The notes: a model not told the origin generated them from the sequence alone. A stretch of DNA of 43,065 nt from Pseudomonadales bacterium (GCA_022821865.1 JAJECW010000080.1:1-43065); one strand, 5' to 3'. Counted from the first letter of the stretch, positions 7,865 to 16,210 are shown. A program made the numbers and translations.

Positions 7865-8558
7865 AAACCTGCACCCTCCATTCGGCCACGAGCACGTAAA
7901 GGTTCTCTCGCGCAAGCCGCTGCACGCCGGCTACATCCGTGTCGATGAGTTGGTCCTGCGCCACCGCCTTTTCGCCGGCGGCGACAGCGAGCCGTTCCGC
8001 CGCGAACTCATCGTCCGCCCCCGCGGCGTGGGCGTGCTGCTGTACGATCCCGAGCGCCGCGAAGCGGTGCTCGTGCGTCAGTTCCGCGTCGGCATGATCG
8101 ACGAGCCGCGCAGCCCCTGGATGCTCGAACTGATCGCCGGCATGGTCGACGAAGGCGAAGGCCCCCTCCAGGTCGCCCACCGCGAAAGCCGCGAGGAATC
8201 CGGCATCGAACCCGTAAACGTCGTGCGCATCTGCGACTACTACAACAGCCCCGGCGTCGGCAACGAACGCATCACCCTGTTCTGCGGCCAGGTGGACGCC
8301 AGCGCCGCTGGTGGCATCCACGGCCTTGCCGCGGAGAATGAAGATATTGAGGTCGTTGTGGTCCCTTACGATGAACTGGTGGCGGCGGTGGAAAGCGGTC
8401 TCATCAACAACGCCATGACGATTATCGCCGTGCAGTGGCTGCAGCTTCATGAATCGGAGATGTATCGGCTGTTCGGAGATTCCGCCCAGGAGCCTGCGCC
8501 GCAGGAATTCGCGAAAGCGAAAATTCGCTCCCGTCCGCGCCCCCGGCCGGTCGATTGA
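7857..8558 (+). CDS. nudF: ADP-ribose pyrophosphatase (Nudix hydrolase)
   Basis: A 233-residue cytosolic enzyme that hydrolyses ADP-ribose to AMP and ribose-5-phosphate. The Nudix box is complete (GMVDEGEGPLQVAHRESREESG: G-x5-E-x7-RE-x2-EE-x-G). The NudF-specific surroundings are present (WMLELIAG, YYNSPGVGNERI, GIHGLAAENEDIEV, NNAMTIIAVQWLQLH). The ATG at 7857 overlaps the stop of the NACHT-like gene in ATGAGTAA, with no good Shine-Dalgarno, so it may depend on coupled translation. The last ~24 residues (from AQEPAPQEF to RPRPRPVD) and the stop are read from the left arm of a large inverted repeat and have no counterpart in NudF as I know it. Position next to DUF1249 and parE matches the enterobacterial nudF-yqiB-parE neighbourhood. 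Confidence 0.9.
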   Translation: MSKNLHPPFGHEHVKVLSRKPLHAGYIRVDELVLRHRLFAGGDSEPFRRELIVRPRGVGVLLYDPERREAVLVRQFRVGMIDEPRSPWMLELIAGMVDEGEGPLQVAHRESREESGIEPVNVVRICDYYNSPGVGNERITLFCGQVDASAAGGIHGLAAENEDIEVVVVPYDELVAAVESGLINNAMTIIAVQWLQLHESEMYRLFGDSAQEPAPQEFAKAKIRSRPRPRPVD

Positions 8559-8653
8559 GGCGAATAGTGGTGGTTATGCAACGAAATCGAGCGGCCGGGG
8601 GCGCGGACGGGAGCGGATTTGCAGCCGTGAATTCCTGCGGCGCAGGCTCCCGG
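8488..8653. repeat. Large nested inverted repeat, copy 1 (family C)
   Basis: The outer arms are AGGAGCCTGCGCCGCAGG (8488-8506) and its complement at about 8634-8652. Inside are a GAATTC pair and a long GC-rich pair around CTCCCGTCCGCGCCCCCGGCCG and its complement (8528-8550 with 8591-8613). Together they could form a roughly 165-bp hairpin or cruciform. The left arm is translated as the tail of NudF. An inverted-orientation relative lies at 21584-21771 and shorter relatives at 9435-9499 and 29716-29732. Confidence 0.85.
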
Positions 8654-8783
8654 GTATTCTCTGAAAAATTCCATCCATGGAATTTTTCATTGTCGCAAAA
8701 CAAAAGCGTGGTTTTGTTTTGCTCCCGAATTCAATGGCTTACGCCATCGAATTCGGCGGCACTTCCATGTGCCGCAGGGAAGC
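8654..8783. repeat. Composite hairpin element, copy 2 (family A), truncated
   Basis: It begins GTATTCTCTGAAAAATTCC, exactly where the family C repeat ends, and carries the AAAATTCC, CAAAACAAAA, GAATTC and CGGCAC hairpins in the same order as copy 1. It is cut within the final GGGAAGC hairpin. The region 8559-8864 between nudF and the DUF1249 gene therefore consists almost wholly of repeats: half of family C, this element and a REP unit. Confidence 0.85.
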
Positions 8784-8815
8784 CTGCCCTGCCCCTCTTC
8801 CGGTGGCCATCCAAT

Positions 8816-8843
8816 GAGATCCTGCGACTGCGCGCAGGATTCC
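8816..8843. repeat. REP-like unit (family D)
   Basis: A short imperfect palindrome GATCCTGCGACTGCGCGCAGGATT of the same type as the units at 18985, 26094, 35705 and 40031. It lies in the leader of the DUF1249 gene. Confidence 0.6.
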
Positions 8844-8864
8844 GGGCTGCGCCTCTCCGGTCAA

Positions 8865-9428
8865 ATGGTTACAATCGAATCTGGAACGCCTTTGACGGGA
8901 ACGATTGTGCCCAAGCGGAAATACCAGCTCAGCCTGGTCGAGGATATCGCCGAACGCGACGCCAATTACATCAGGTTGTTGCGCCTGCTGCCTAAGCTGC
9001 GGGCATGGCGAGACCTGTCCCGGCGTCCCGTGGCCGAATTCGATGAGGCCGCCGCCGCGGAGTTGCGGGGGCATGGCGTCCTCTTTCTGTTGCCTGGCCG
9101 CGACGGCAGGGACGTCACCCTGCGCATCCGGGTCACCGATGCTTTTCGCTACACCACCTGCCTCGAAATCATGCAGCAGCCGGACGATCCGGACCGGCTG
9201 GCCAACCCCGGGATGCAGGTGCGGGCGTACCACGACGTCAATTCCGCCGAAGTCGTTTCCTACCAGGGCCATCGCGGCTTCAAGGCGCGTTACCGGCAAC
9301 CGAATGAGCGCATGTACCAGGTCAATGAAAAAGCCCTGATCAACCGCTTTCTCGGCGAATGGCTGACGCTGTGCCTGCAATGCGGCCGCATGGAACTCGA
9401 CCGGGAAATCGCCCTGGAAACCCGGTAG
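8865..9428 (+). CDS. yqiB: DUF1249 family protein (YqiB-like)
   Basis: A 187-residue protein matching the YqiB/DUF1249 pattern: a YIRLLRLLP segment near the start, then RYTTCLEIMQQ, MQVRAYHDVNSAEVVSYQ, FKARYRQPN, HQ-like MYQVNEKALINRFLGEWLTLCLQCG. The function of the family is not established. In enterobacteria the gene sits between nudF and parE; here cpdA and yqiA of that cluster are absent. The N-terminus is uncertain: I take the ATG at 8865, but a GTG at 8907 lies closer to the conserved core, and an upstream open extension to 8769 is translated repeat sequence. Confidence 0.8.
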   Translation: MVTIESGTPLTGTIVPKRKYQLSLVEDIAERDANYIRLLRLLPKLRAWRDLSRRPVAEFDEAAAAELRGHGVLFLLPGRDGRDVTLRIRVTDAFRYTTCLEIMQQPDDPDRLANPGMQVRAYHDVNSAEVVSYQGHRGFKARYRQPNERMYQVNEKALINRFLGEWLTLCLQCGRMELDREIALETR

Positions 9429-9434
9429 CCCGCA

Positions 9435-9499
9435 CCCCGGGGGCCTGCGTCGCAGGATTTCGCGAAAGCGAAAATTCGATATCGCCGCGCCCCCGGGCT
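9435..9499. repeat. Family C relative, reduced
   Basis: A shorter copy of the GCCTGCGCCGCAGG / TTCGCGAAAGCGAAAATTCG sequence, closed by CCCGGGGGC and GCCCCCGGG arms, between the DUF1249 gene and parE. The inner words match the left arm at 8488-8550 closely. The remaining sequence to the parE start shows no gene. Confidence 0.7.
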
Positions 9500-9657
9500 T
9501 TCGAGCCATCGTCAATCAAGAAACACGGCGCCCGTGCGATAAACTTAGTATTGCGAAGCTTCGAAATAATCAGAGCTTCCCTCGACAACATGCCGGACGA
9601 ATCCTTACCGGAATCACCCGGATTTTCAGCATCAGCCCCGAACCGGAACCAGGGAGA

Positions 9658-11574
9658 ATGGGAACCAGCTACAACGCCGACGCGATCGAAGTGCTGGCCG
9701 GGCTCGACCCGGTCAGAAAGCGTCCGGGCATGTATACCGATGTGGCGCGGCCCAACCATCTGGTGCAGGAAGTCGTCGACAACAGCGTCGACGAAGCCAT
9801 CGCCGGCCACGCCGGTGAAATCATCGTCCGCTTGCACGGCGACGGCTCCATTGAAGTCAGCGACGACGGCCGCGGCATGCCCGTGGACATCCATCCCGAA
9901 GAAGGTGTCAGCGGCGTTGAACTGATCCTTACCCGGCTCCACGCCGGCGCCAAGTTTTCCGACCGCAGCTACAAGTTTTCCGGTGGCCTGCACGGCGTCG
10001 GGGTTTCCGTGGTGAACGCGCTTTCCAGCGATCTCGCGGTGGAGGTCAAGCGCGGCGGCAAGGTCTACGGCATGGCCTTCCGCGATGGCGAAAAATCCGC
10101 CGACCTGACGGTGACCGGCACGGTGGGCATGCGCAATACCGGCACCCGCATCCAGTTCCTGCCCAATGGCGACTACTTCGACACCACCCGCATTTCCGTG
10201 CCGAAGCTGAAACACACCCTGCGCGCCAAGGCGGTGCTCTGTCCTGGGCTGAAAGTCTGCTTTTTCGATCATTCCGCAGCGGCGGACGATTCCAGCAGCG
10301 AGACCTGGCAGTATCAGGACGGGCTCAAGGACTATCTCGCCCAGGCCACGGCGGAATGGGAGACCGTTCCCGCCGAGCCTTTCACCGGCGCGGTCCAGGG
10401 CAATGACGAAGCCGTCGACTGGGCCCTGCAATGGCTGCCCGAGGGCGGTGCGCCGGTTTGTGAAAGCTATGTCAACCTGATTCCCACGCCGCTTGGCGGC
10501 ACCCACGTCAGCGGCCTGCGCACCGGCCTGCTTGATGCCATGCGCGAGTTCTGCGAATTCCGCAATCTGGTGCCCCGGGGATTGCGGCTGACCCCGGACG
10601 ATATTTTCGAGAATCTGGCCTATGTGCTTTCATCCAAGCTGATCGAGCCGCAATTCTCGGGTCAGACCAAGGAACGCCTTGCCTCGCGCAAATGCGCGGT
10701 GTTCGTCGCCGGCGTCATCAAGGACGCCTTCAGCCTGTGGCTGAACCAGCATACCGCCGAGGCCGAGGCCATCGCCGAACTCGTCATCGGCCATGCCCAG
10801 CGCCGCAGCAAGGCCAGCAAGAAGGTGGTGCGCAAGAAGATCGGCTCGGGGCCCGCCCTGCCCGGCAAGCTCGCCGATTGCTCCACCGAAGACGTGTCCC
10901 AGGGCGAGTTGTTCCTAGTGGAAGGAGATTCCGCCGGCGGTTCCGCCAAGCAGGCGCGAAACCGGGAATTCCAGGCCATCATGCCGCTGCGGGGAAAGAT
11001 TCTGAATACCTGGGAAGTCGATTCCGGCGAGATTCTCGCCTCCCAGGCGGTACACGACATTGCCATCGCGCTCGGCGTAGACCCGGGGGCGAAGGACATC
11101 GGCAGCCTGCGCTACGGCAAGATCTGCATTCTCGCCGACGCGGACTCGGACGGCCTGCATATCGCCACCCTGCTCTGCGCGCTGTTCCTGAAACACTTCC
11201 GACCGGTGCTGGAAGCGGGCCATGTGTACGTGGCCATGCCGCCGCTGTTCCGTATCGATGCGGGCAAGGAGGTTTACTATGCCCTGGATGAAGAAGAGAA
11301 GAACGGCATTCTCGACAAGCTCGCCACGGAGAAGAAATCGGTCCGCGCCAATGTCCAGCGCTTCAAGGGCCTGGGCGAGATGAACCCCATGCAATTGCGG
11401 GAAACCACCATGGCCCCGGAAACCCGGCGGCTGGTGCAACTGAGCCTTGATGACGCCCCTGGCCCAACCGAGTCCGCCGAATCGGTCATGGACATGCTGC
11501 TCGCCCGCAACCGCGCCGCCGACCGCAAGCACTGGCTCGAAAACAGCGGCAACCAGGCGCAACTGGTGGATTGA
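9658..11574 (+). CDS. parE: DNA topoisomerase IV subunit B
   Basis: A 638-residue GHKL ATPase subunit that, with ParC, decatenates chromosomes. Visible features are LAGLDPVRKRPGMYTD at the start, VDNSVDEAIAGHA and DDGRGMPVDIHPEEG of the ATP site, GGLHGVGVSVVNALS, then the TOPRIM region with ELFLVEGDSAGGSAKQARNR and DADSDGLHIATLL, and the C-terminal RFKGLGEMNP. Length and domain order match ParE rather than GyrB, which is longer. The ATG at 9658 follows GGGAGA. parC follows after 70 bp on the same strand, the usual arrangement in many gammaproteobacteria. Confidence 0.95.
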   Translation: MGTSYNADAIEVLAGLDPVRKRPGMYTDVARPNHLVQEVVDNSVDEAIAGHAGEIIVRLHGDGSIEVSDDGRGMPVDIHPEEGVSGVELILTRLHAGAKFSDRSYKFSGGLHGVGVSVVNALSSDLAVEVKRGGKVYGMAFRDGEKSADLTVTGTVGMRNTGTRIQFLPNGDYFDTTRISVPKLKHTLRAKAVLCPGLKVCFFDHSAAADDSSSETWQYQDGLKDYLAQATAEWETVPAEPFTGAVQGNDEAVDWALQWLPEGGAPVCESYVNLIPTPLGGTHVSGLRTGLLDAMREFCEFRNLVPRGLRLTPDDIFENLAYVLSSKLIEPQFSGQTKERLASRKCAVFVAGVIKDAFSLWLNQHTAEAEAIAELVIGHAQRRSKASKKVVRKKIGSGPALPGKLADCSTEDVSQGELFLVEGDSAGGSAKQARNREFQAIMPLRGKILNTWEVDSGEILASQAVHDIAIALGVDPGAKDIGSLRYGKICILADADSDGLHIATLLCALFLKHFRPVLEAGHVYVAMPPLFRIDAGKEVYYALDEEEKNGILDKLATEKKSVRANVQRFKGLGEMNPMQLRETTMAPETRRLVQLSLDDAPGPTESAESVMDMLLARNRAADRKHWLENSGNQAQLVD

Positions 11575-11588
11575 ACGGGACGATACCC

Positions 11589-11639
11589 ATGACCCTTGAC
11601 CTGGAAATTCATGTGACAGCCCTAACTCGGATTGGGTGA
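11589..11639 (+). CDS. Short leader ORF duplicating the parC start
   Basis: A 16-codon ORF ([16 protein letters not shown]) between parE and parC. Its first seven codons are a near copy of the parC start: ATGACCCTTGACCTGGAA here against ATGACCCTCGACCTCGAA at 11645. Its TGA overlaps an in-frame ATG (11639) of parC. It may be a local duplication that left a decoy start, or a leader peptide coupled to parC. No independent evidence of expression. Confidence 0.35.
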   Translation: MTLDLEIHVTALTRIG

Positions 11640-11644
11640 TGCTC

Positions 11645-13900
11645 ATGACCCTCGACCTCGAATTACAATCAGACGATACCGAACGCATACCGCTGCATAC
11701 CTATACGCGGCAGGCCTACCTCAACTATTCGATGTATGTCATCAATGACCGCGCCCTGCCCAGCCTCGGCGACGGTCTCAAGCCGGTGCAAAGGCGGATT
11801 GTCTACGCCATGTCCGAGTTGGGCCTGAAGGCGGCGTCGAAATTCAAGAAGTCGGCGCGCACCATCGGCGATGTGATCGGCAAGTTTCATCCCCACGGCG
11901 ATTCCGCCTGTTACGAGGCCATGGTTCACATGGCCCAGCCCTTCAACTACCGCTACCCGCTGGTGGACGGCCAGGGCAACTGGGGCTCCCAGGACGATCC
12001 CAAATCCTTCGCCGCCATGCGCTATACCGAATCGCGCCTGCGCAACTACGCCGACCTGCTGCTCGTCGAGCTCGGCCAGGGCACCGTGGATTGGAAGCCC
12101 AATTTCGACGGCAGCCTGCAGGAGCCGGAAATCCTGCCGGCGCGCCTTCCCAATGTGCTGCTCAACGGCGGCAGCGGCATCGCCGTGGGCATGGCCACCG
12201 ATATTCCGCCCCATAACCTCGGCGAGGTCGCCAGGGCCTGCATGCACCTGCTCGATTACCCGGAGGCCGGGGTGGAGCAGCTCTGCCAGTTCATTCAGGG
12301 GCCCGATTTCCCCACCGGCGCCGAGTTGGTCAGTTCCCGGGAAGAAATTCTCGCCATCTACCGCAGCGGTCGCGGCGCCCTGAAAGCCCGGGCCCGCTGC
12401 CAGTTCGAAAGCGGCGAGATCATCATCACCGCCTTGCCCTATCAGGTCTCGGGCGCCCGGGTGCTTGAGCAGATCGCCGCCCAGATGCAGAAGAAAAAAC
12501 TGCCCATGGTGGTGGACCTGCGCGATGAATCGGACCACGAAAATCCCACGCGGATCGTCATCGTGCTGCGCTCCAACCGGGTGGACCGGCAAGGCGTGAT
12601 GTCGCACCTCTTCGCCACCACCGACCTGGAGAAGCAGTACCGGGTCAATTTCAATGTCATCGGCAACAACCGGCGGCCCCAGGTCAAGGATCTGGCGACA
12701 ATGCTGCGGGAATGGCTCGATTTCCGCGTGCTTACCGTGCGGCGGCGTCTCAAGTTCCGCCTGGAACGCATCCTGTCACGGCTGCATATCCTCGACGGGC
12801 TGCTCATAGCCTATCTCAATATCGACGAAGTCATCCAGATCGTGCGCGAGGAGGATGCCCCGAGGCCGGCCCTGATGGCGCGCTTCGGCCTCAGTGAAAA
12901 ACAGGCCGAGGCCATACTCGAACTGCGCCTGAAACAGCTCGCCAAACTCGAGGAAATCCGCATCAAGGGCGAACAGAAGGAACTCGGCGAGGAACGCGAC
13001 CGGCACCGGCGGTTGCTCGATTCCAAAGCCAGCCTTACCGCCTTCATCCAGCGGGAAATCCGCGAAGACCTGGAAAAATTCGGCGACGACAGAAGAACGC
13101 CCATCACCGAAGCCCGGGAAGCCAGGGCCTTCAGCGAAGCCGAATTGCTGCCCACGGAACCGGTAACCATCGTATTGTCGGAACGCGGCTGGGTGCGCGC
13201 CGCCCGGGGCCATGATATCGATCCCGCCAGCCTGCAATACAAGTCCGGCGACAGCTTCAAGCTCTCCGGGCGGGGCAAAAGCAATCAGGCCGCGGTATTC
13301 CTCGATTCCACTGGCCGTTCCTATTCCCTGCCGGCCCACACGCTGCCATCGGCCCGGGGCCAGGGCGAGCCGCTTTCCGGCAAGCTCAATCCGCCCTCTG
13401 GCGCCACCTTCGAAGGTCTGGCCATCGGCGAAGCCCATCAGGAAGTGCTGCTTGCCAGCGACGCAGGCTACGGTTTTGTCACCCGCATCAGCGAACTTGC
13501 CAGCAAGAACCGCAACGGCAAATCCGCCCTGCGCCTGCCCGAAGGCGCCCGGGTCTTGCCGGCGCTAACCGTGGAAGACTACGACCGGCAACTCATCGCC
13601 AGCGTCAGCAATGAAGGGCGCATGCTGATCTTCCCGCTTGCCGAATTACCCCGCCTCGCCCGGGGCAAGGGCAACCGCATCATGGGCATTCCCGCCGCCC
13701 GGGTTCGCGCTCGCGAGGAATTCGTTGCGGCCGTAACCGTCATTTCGCCCAGGGATATCCTCGTCATCCATTCCGGCGCCCGCTACCGCAAGATGAGGCC
13801 CTCCGAATTCGGGGTATACCTCGGCGAGCGCGGCCGTCGCGGCCTCAAACTCCCCCGGGGCTTCCAGAACGTTGATCGTCTGGAGCGGGTTGCACGATAA
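11645..13900 (+). CDS. parC: DNA topoisomerase IV subunit A
   Basis: A 751-residue breakage-reunion subunit. It has the N-terminal [35 protein letters not shown], the DNA-gate helix with [19 protein letters not shown], and the catalytic tyrosine in [10 protein letters not shown]. The C-terminal half forms the beta-propeller ([40 protein letters not shown]). In the quinolone region the residues corresponding to E. coli Ser80 and Glu84 appear as Ser and Glu (GDSACYEA), the sensitive type. I chose the ATG at 11645 because GGTGA lies 5 bp upstream; ATG 11639 and GTG 11636 are alternatives. The 3' end is duplicated beyond the restriction-modification island at 16372-16437. Confidence 0.95.
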   Translation: MTLDLELQSDDTERIPLHTYTRQAYLNYSMYVINDRALPSLGDGLKPVQRRIVYAMSELGLKAASKFKKSARTIGDVIGKFHPHGDSACYEAMVHMAQPFNYRYPLVDGQGNWGSQDDPKSFAAMRYTESRLRNYADLLLVELGQGTVDWKPNFDGSLQEPEILPARLPNVLLNGGSGIAVGMATDIPPHNLGEVARACMHLLDYPEAGVEQLCQFIQGPDFPTGAELVSSREEILAIYRSGRGALKARARCQFESGEIIITALPYQVSGARVLEQIAAQMQKKKLPMVVDLRDESDHENPTRIVIVLRSNRVDRQGVMSHLFATTDLEKQYRVNFNVIGNNRRPQVKDLATMLREWLDFRVLTVRRRLKFRLERILSRLHILDGLLIAYLNIDEVIQIVREEDAPRPALMARFGLSEKQAEAILELRLKQLAKLEEIRIKGEQKELGEERDRHRRLLDSKASLTAFIQREIREDLEKFGDDRRTPITEAREARAFSEAELLPTEPVTIVLSERGWVRAARGHDIDPASLQYKSGDSFKLSGRGKSNQAAVFLDSTGRSYSLPAHTLPSARGQGEPLSGKLNPPSGATFEGLAIGEAHQEVLLASDAGYGFVTRISELASKNRNGKSALRLPEGARVLPALTVEDYDRQLIASVSNEGRMLIFPLAELPRLARGKGNRIMGIPAARVRAREEFVAAVTVISPRDILVIHSGARYRKMRPSEFGVYLGERGRRGLKLPRGFQNVDRLERVAR

Positions 13901-13913
13901 TGTTTGAGTTGAC

Positions 13914-13934
13914 TTGCTGTAAACCATACAGTAG
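13914..13934. promoter_or_regulatory. Inverted repeat upstream of the methyltransferase
   Basis: TGCTGTA-AACCA-TACAGtAGC forms a dyad 90 bp before the methyltransferase ATG, just after a TTGACT (13910-13915) that could be a -35. It resembles an operator. CTGT and ACAG are 7 bp apart rather than the 8 bp of a LexA site. A small controller gene is not visible, so the binder is unknown. Confidence 0.3.
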
Positions 13935-14023
13935 CAGGCCTTTGGCAGACAGTTTGCGTAGAACTTTTGGTTGATGGGTAGGGCAGCCACTCCGTACGGA
14001 ACGGAAATCAACGGGACAGTGTA

Positions 14024-14977
14024 ATGGTGACAGTATCTGTAGAAGGTCAGACTGAGACGAAGTTCATGAGAGCCGATGTTAGTCCTGGGAGCGGAGAATT
14101 GCGATTTGGCTCCCCGCAGAATGAATTCCTTTCCATTTCCGCGAACGATGCGCCAATTGCTTCACTCAATTGCAATGTGTTGATCCAGGGACGGGCAAAC
14201 AAGGCTCTGGACCTGCTCCCGGAAAACTGTATACAGACCGTGGTTACTTCCCCACCGTACTGGTCGCTACGGGACTACGATGTAGACCAGCAATGCGGTT
14301 GCGATGAAACCTTGTCAGATTATATTGCCGACATAGTGCGTACCTTTGAAAAGATTAAGCGAGTCCTGAATGAGGACGGCACGATATGGCTCAACGTAGG
14401 TGATGCCTACACGTCCGGAAACCGGCGCTACCGTGCACCTGACAAAAAAAATCGAGCAAGGGCGATGTCAATGAGACCGGCGACGCCAGAAGGGCTCAAG
14501 CCCAAAGATCTTATCGGGTTGCCCTGGAGATTGGCTTTCGCCTTGCAGGACGCGGGCTGGTGGCTCAGGTCCGAGATCATATGGAACAAGCCAAACGCCC
14601 ATCCCGAATCAGTGCGAGACCGTCCCACGAAAGCCCACGAGAGCCTATTTCTCCTATCGAAGAACCAGGACTACTACTACGACATTGACGCGGTTCGCGG
14701 CCCGAACGGTCGTCGACTCAGAACGACGTGGGATATTCCGACGGAACCGCGCAAGCCTGACTATGGCGCTTCGAAAGGACACCCGGCCGTCATGCCCGCA
14801 ACATTGGCGGAGCGTTGCGTGTCGATCACGAGCAAAACCGGAGATGCCGTACTCGACCCTTTTGCCGGCTCTGGCACAAGCTTGATAGCGGCCCAGCGCC
14901 TGGAGAGAAAGTGGGTTGGCATTGAGTTGAAGCCGGCCTTTGTAAAGCTTATGGAACGCAGGCTTGAAAATTGGTAA
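14024..14977 (+). CDS. Beta-class DNA (cytosine-N4 or adenine-N6) methyltransferase
   Basis: A 317-residue amino-methyltransferase. Motif IV TSPPYWSLRDY (75-85) comes before the AdoMet-binding motif I DPFAGSGTSLIAAQRL (278-293), so the order is that of the beta group. The S-P-P-Y form is most common in N4-cytosine enzymes. Between them lie IWLNVGDAYTSGN and GWWLRSEIIWNKPN, usual for the class. About 50 residues precede the core; an ATG at 14066 could be the real start. The next gene begins in the last codons of this one, so the two are translated together. The stretch is AT-richer than parC and icd on either side, consistent with acquisition. Confidence 0.85.
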   Translation: MVTVSVEGQTETKFMRADVSPGSGELRFGSPQNEFLSISANDAPIASLNCNVLIQGRANKALDLLPENCIQTVVTSPPYWSLRDYDVDQQCGCDETLSDYIADIVRTFEKIKRVLNEDGTIWLNVGDAYTSGNRRYRAPDKKNRARAMSMRPATPEGLKPKDLIGLPWRLAFALQDAGWWLRSEIIWNKPNAHPESVRDRPTKAHESLFLLSKNQDYYYDIDAVRGPNGRRLRTTWDIPTEPRKPDYGASKGHPAVMPATLAERCVSITSKTGDAVLDPFAGSGTSLIAAQRLERKWVGIELKPAFVKLMERRLENW

Positions 14978-15729
14978 CACTTGCTGAACTGAAAGAACGA
15001 CTGGATGAGTTGTCACCCACAGCCATCCTCTTCGTCAGCCGCATGGTGGAATCCTTATCTTCCCCTCCTTTGGCGCATACGAATAGCAAGAGTACCTGGT
15101 TGTCCCCCGAGTGGATTGAGTACTTTGGCTTGGCGCTTTCAGTGCATCATGGAACAACTCTTGAGCCTCTCGCGCAAAAAGGATTCGAAACTGTATTTTG
15201 TAACGCTTGTGAGTCGGTAGGTTGGATCGTAAAGGGGCCAGCCTCGGAAACGCAACGATTTCTGGACCTTGAAATTCAGCGTCCAGGCTTCCCGTGGCAG
15301 AAATTGTCGTTGAAATCCACGGCTGCGCGAAAATTGTCTCGGACGTCCATTCATGTTTCCAAGCTAACTGAAGCCGCGTGGGTGCAAGATATGCGCGCGG
15401 CGCGCGACCGCCGGGAACGAACCCTGGCCCTATTTCGTGAATACAGGAACGCGGTAGATTCCATCATGATGCTACGGGCATTCCGTGAAGGGCACGACAT
15501 TCCGACTACATATCAACTCGTCGAGATCCCCTCAGAGATATTTGAATCATTGGAAGAAGCACCGCTTGAAGACTTCAATGCGGATGGGCCGACGATCGAC
15601 TGCTCCTTCGGCGGATGTGACGTGGCGGCACGCGTTTCCCTTGATCGATCCGATGCCAAGGTCACAGTCAAGCAGATTCAGCTTGCTGTGTGCAACGTGC
15701 ATGTCGAGTGGGAGATGAAACCCTCTTAG
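14971..15729 (+). CDS. Probable type II restriction endonuclease partner
   Basis: A 252-residue protein starting with TTG and overlapping the methyltransferase gene by 7 bp. The segment FLDLEIQRPG...KLSLKSTAARKLSRTSIHVSKL (98-132) reads as a nuclease core of the PD-(D/E)XK type, with D99/E101 and the SxK at 113-115. The block K(S/T)(T/E)AA+-(I/L)S+(T/S)xIHVSK recalls the SmaI endonuclease as I remember it, which would fit an N4-cytosine methyltransferase beside it. A search is needed to confirm this. The C-terminus VCNVHVEWEMK also has that character. If not a restriction enzyme, it is an uncharacterised protein tightly coupled to a methyltransferase. Confidence 0.6.
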   Translation: MVTLAELKERLDELSPTAILFVSRMVESLSSPPLAHTNSKSTWLSPEWIEYFGLALSVHHGTTLEPLAQKGFETVFCNACESVGWIVKGPASETQRFLDLEIQRPGFPWQKLSLKSTAARKLSRTSIHVSKLTEAAWVQDMRAARDRRERTLALFREYRNAVDSIMMLRAFREGHDIPTTYQLVEIPSEIFESLEEAPLEDFNADGPTIDCSFGGCDVAARVSLDRSDAKVTVKQIQLAVCNVHVEWEMKPS

Positions 15730-15780
15730 ATTTTGACGTGTATCCAGTTTTGGCAATTTGAATCGTTCGCATTGATGAGA

Positions 15781-15802
15781 CAATCCATTATGGAATGGAT
15801 TG
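15781..15802. terminator. Hairpin between convergent genes
   Basis: CAATCCATT-ATGG-AATGGATTG, a 9-bp stem, followed on the plus strand by GAAATTTTA. It lies between the 3' ends of the putative restriction gene and the HEPN-like ORF and could end both transcripts. The T-run is weak. Confidence 0.45.
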
Positions 15803-15832
15803 AAATTTTACAAATTGCTGACGTATCTACAT

Positions 15833-16210
15833 CTATTGCAGCCTCTCGAAAACATTGAGAAGCAATATCTCAATGTGGTGCGCTGTCGTGTTGGCGCTAA
15901 CTCTATATGAATTCGCATGTCCGCAACTGTTTCGGCGAGTAAGGCAGCTTTTTAACTCCTTTTTGACATCGTTGCTGATTATTGAAATGGCTGCAATCCG
16001 ATCCAAGAATTCGCTTTCTCGCATGTTACCCAAGTCGTCTTGGCTTATTGCGTCTCGCCACCTGGAATTTACACGTTTAGCTTCGTTGTTAAACTCGGTC
16101 AAGTAATTTGAATGAACATACTTGTGTAGCAAAGCAACTGCTCCAGTCCAAGACATAACTATTGCTGAACGAAAGAACTGAGCTTCGTAGCAGCCAATCG
16201 CTTCCTTCAT
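15833..16210 (-). CDS. HEPN-like protein with an RX4H motif
   Basis: A 125-residue all-helical protein. The first helix, EAIGCYEAQFFRSAIVMSWTGAVALLHKY, has the pattern of HEPN-fold proteins, and TRRNSCGHANSYRV near residues 91-104 supplies R93-x4-H98, the RX4-6H motif used by HEPN ribonucleases. Many such proteins are toxins or defence effectors, and one beside a restriction-modification pair would fit. The start is odd: an in-frame stop lies 10 bp upstream, the ATG has only a weak ribosome site, and it lies inside a 58-codon ORF in another frame with an excellent one. The N-terminus is therefore short for the fold, and the gene may be a fused remnant. Confidence 0.5.
   Translation of the reverse strand: MKEAIGCYEAQFFRSAIVMSWTGAVALLHKYVHSNYLTEFNNEAKRVNSRWRDAISQDDLGNMRESEFLDRIAAISIISNDVKKELKSCLTRRNSCGHANSYRVSANTTAHHIEILLLNVFERLQ

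Noticed and set aside
13917..13931. LexA (SOS) box before the methyltransferase
   Set aside because: CTGT and ACAG are separated by 7 bp, whereas LexA sites need 8; kept only as an unassigned dyad.
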